Origin: Streptomyces uncialis
GTDB taxonomy: Bacteria > Actinomycetota > Actinomycetes > Streptomycetales > Streptomycetaceae
Length of the DNA stretch: 64,000 nt
Direction of reading: 5' to 3'
Assembly: GCF_001905345.1 (NCBI RefSeq)
Contig: NZ_LFBV01000001.1
Location: 1,809,321-1,873,320 of the forward strand
Shown here: positions 62,997 through 64,000 of the stretch, piece after piece
Numbering within the stretch: position 1 is the first letter of the stretch
How the letters are laid out: each line of letters begins with the position of its first letter
Notes under the pieces: model-generated
The model's input: the letters and a program-made list of their open reading frames with translations, nothing else
Databases searched by the model: none
Told to the model about the DNA's origin: nothing
Program-made: the position numbers and the translations under genes

Positions 62997-63932
62997 GTGC
63001 GCTCGATCTGGAACGGTTCGATCGCGTTCGGCCTGGTCAGCATCCCCGTCAAGCTGATGAGCGCGACCGAGAACCACTCCGTGTCCTTCCGCCAGATCCA
63101 CACCGAGGACGGCGGCCGGGTCCGCTACCGCAAGGTGTGCGAGCTGGAGGACGAGGAGGTCCAGGCGGCCGACACCGTGCGCGGGTACGAGATGGCCGAC
63201 GGCACGGTCGTCACCGTCACGGACGAGGACCTCGCCGCCCTGCCGCTGCGCACCACGAAGACCATCGAGGTCGTCGCCGTCCTGCCCGCCGACCGCATCG
63301 ACCCGCTCCAGATGGACACCGCGTACTACCTCGCCGCGAACGGCACCGACGCGGGCAAGCCGTACGTGCTGCTGCGCGAGGCCCTGAAGCGGACCGGCAG
63401 CATCGCCCTCACCAAGTTCGCCCTGCGCGGCCGGGAGCGGCTGGCGATGCTGCGCGTCGTGGACGACGTGCTGCTGCTGCACTCGCTCCTGTGGCCCGAC
63501 GAGATCCGCTCCACGGAGCACGTCGCCCCCGAGGGCCGTGTCACCATCAAGGACGCCGAACTCGACCTCGCGGACGCCCTGATGGACACCCTCGGCGAGA
63601 TCGACCCCGACACCATGCACGACGACTACCGCGCGGCCCTGGACGAGCTGATCGCCGCGAAGCTGTCCGGCGAACTGCCCCCGCGTCCGGCCCCGGAGAA
63701 GACCGAGGGCGCGGAGGTCATCGACCTCGCGGCGATCCTGGAGCAGTCGGTCCGCGCGGCGGAGGAGAAGTCCGGCAAGCGGTCGGGACACGCCCGGACA
63801 GCGAAGAAGAAGGCCGCCCCGAAGAAGACCGCGAGCAAGAAGTCCGCGTCGGGGAAGAAGACCGCGTCCGGCAAGACTGCGGCCAAGAAGACGGCCAAGA
63901 AGGCCACCCCGCGCAAGCGCGCCAGCGCGTAG
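62997..63932 (+). CDS. ku: Ku-type DNA end-binding protein
   Basis: 311 residues, homodimeric ring protein that holds double-strand breaks for end joining. RSIWNGSIAFGLVSIPVKLMSATE at the start and the Ku core (RVRYRKVCELEDEEV, GRERLAMLRVVDDVLLLHSLLWPDEIR) are canonical. After about residue 250 a Lys/Ala-rich tail (KKKAAPKKTASKKSASGK) extends it; such tails bind DNA and recruit LigD. GTG 62997 is preferred over the adjacent GTG 62991 because GGAAGG is 8 bases upstream of it. Divergent from ligD-pol, an arrangement suggesting shared regulation. Confidence 0.95.
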   Translation: MRSIWNGSIAFGLVSIPVKLMSATENHSVSFRQIHTEDGGRVRYRKVCELEDEEVQAADTVRGYEMADGTVVTVTDEDLAALPLRTTKTIEVVAVLPADRIDPLQMDTAYYLAANGTDAGKPYVLLREALKRTGSIALTKFALRGRERLAMLRVVDDVLLLHSLLWPDEIRSTEHVAPEGRVTIKDAELDLADALMDTLGEIDPDTMHDDYRAALDELIAAKLSGELPPRPAPEKTEGAEVIDLAAILEQSVRAAEEKSGKRSGHARTAKKKAAPKKTASKKSASGKKTASGKTAAKKTAKKATPRKRASA

Positions 63933-63973
63933 ACCGGGTACGGTTCGCCGCCCTTGGCCGGTCCGTACCCGGT
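63933..63973. terminator. Terminator after ku
   Basis: An 11-bp perfect stem ACCGGGTACGG / CCGTACCCGGT with a 19-base loop, starting right after the ku stop. Confidence 0.75.
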
Positions 63974-64000
63974 CAGGGGCGGTCCCGGGTCAGCCTCGCG

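Overview
This is a chromosomal window from a Streptomyces-type actinomycete. It is very GC-rich throughout, has GTG/TTG starts and ATGA/GTGA stop-start overlaps, and carries marker genes of that genus: nickel superoxide dismutase with its maturation protease, a fused 2-oxoglutarate dehydrogenase E1/E2, a CvnABCD conservon, and Ku with a polymerase-only LigD. From memory, the order sodN - amino-acid ABC - malic enzyme - kgd - two-component pair - lon - conservon - PBP/FtsW - ligD/ku matches the S. coelicolor SCO5254-SCO5309 core region. I saw no rRNA, tRNA, intact insertion sequence, prophage or CRISPR array.

Layout. 1-5.2 kb: 3' end of a polyprenyl synthetase, a repeat cluster, a GNAT acetyltransferase, an ATP-grasp protein, and a convergent NarL-type regulator / DesK-type kinase pair. 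5.3-12.2 kb: a 2,093-residue Rhs/YD-repeat surface protein with a basic variable C-terminus, followed by a small membrane protein that could be its immunity partner. 12.5-15.6 kb: a RelE/ParE-type toxin-antitoxin pair, then an XRE regulator and three tiny overlapping genes, two of them Cys-rich. 15.7-17.2 kb: sodN, divergent sodX, and a CGNR zinc-finger gene. 17.4-24.3 kb: a methyltransferase, a polar amino-acid ABC operon, malic enzyme and a quinone-oxidoreductase-like gene. 24.4-28.8 kb: an HTH/Clp-N pair under tandem palindromes, a DUF4097-PadR operon, a hypothetical gene and a DUF6104 gene. 28.9-36 kb: kgd, an OmpR/EnvZ-type pair, and a spermidine-synthase-like gene. 36-42.3 kb: lon, GH25 lysozyme, a MarR regulator, a PP2C phosphatase. 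42.6-49.1 kb: conservon cvnA-D plus a StyA-type monooxygenase. 49.2-54.5 kb: an NlpC/P60 hydrolase, a MerR-methyltransferase fusion, an ADP-ribosylglycohydrolase and a Uma2 protein. 54.5-57.8 kb: pbp2/ftsW and an SH3-like secreted protein. 58-64 kb: a lipoprotein-kinase pair, a NERD-like protein, ligD-pol and ku (non-homologous end joining).

The most unusual feature is a mosaic repeat family that fills almost every long intergenic gap (clusters at about 1.0-1.85, 22.9-23.35, 28.2-28.57, 35.9-36.7, 40.85-41.5, 50.9-51.2, 52.4-52.85 and 60.2-61.05 kb). A 19-base constant block, GGGGCGCGGGGAACTGCGC, recurs mostly every 68-74 bp, separated by a few interchangeable cassettes of about 50 bp. Reverse-oriented copies always lie to the left of forward copies within a cluster. 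Five clusters also contain a separate conserved core of about 144 bp, three copies of which keep a G-quadruplex motif. One repeat copy supplies the C-terminal codons of a gene. Other leads are a candidate s-SodF RNA in the sodN 3' region, ClgR-like and HspR-like boxes before lon, and a promoter buried in tandem palindromes that predicts a leaderless HTH/Clp-N transcript.
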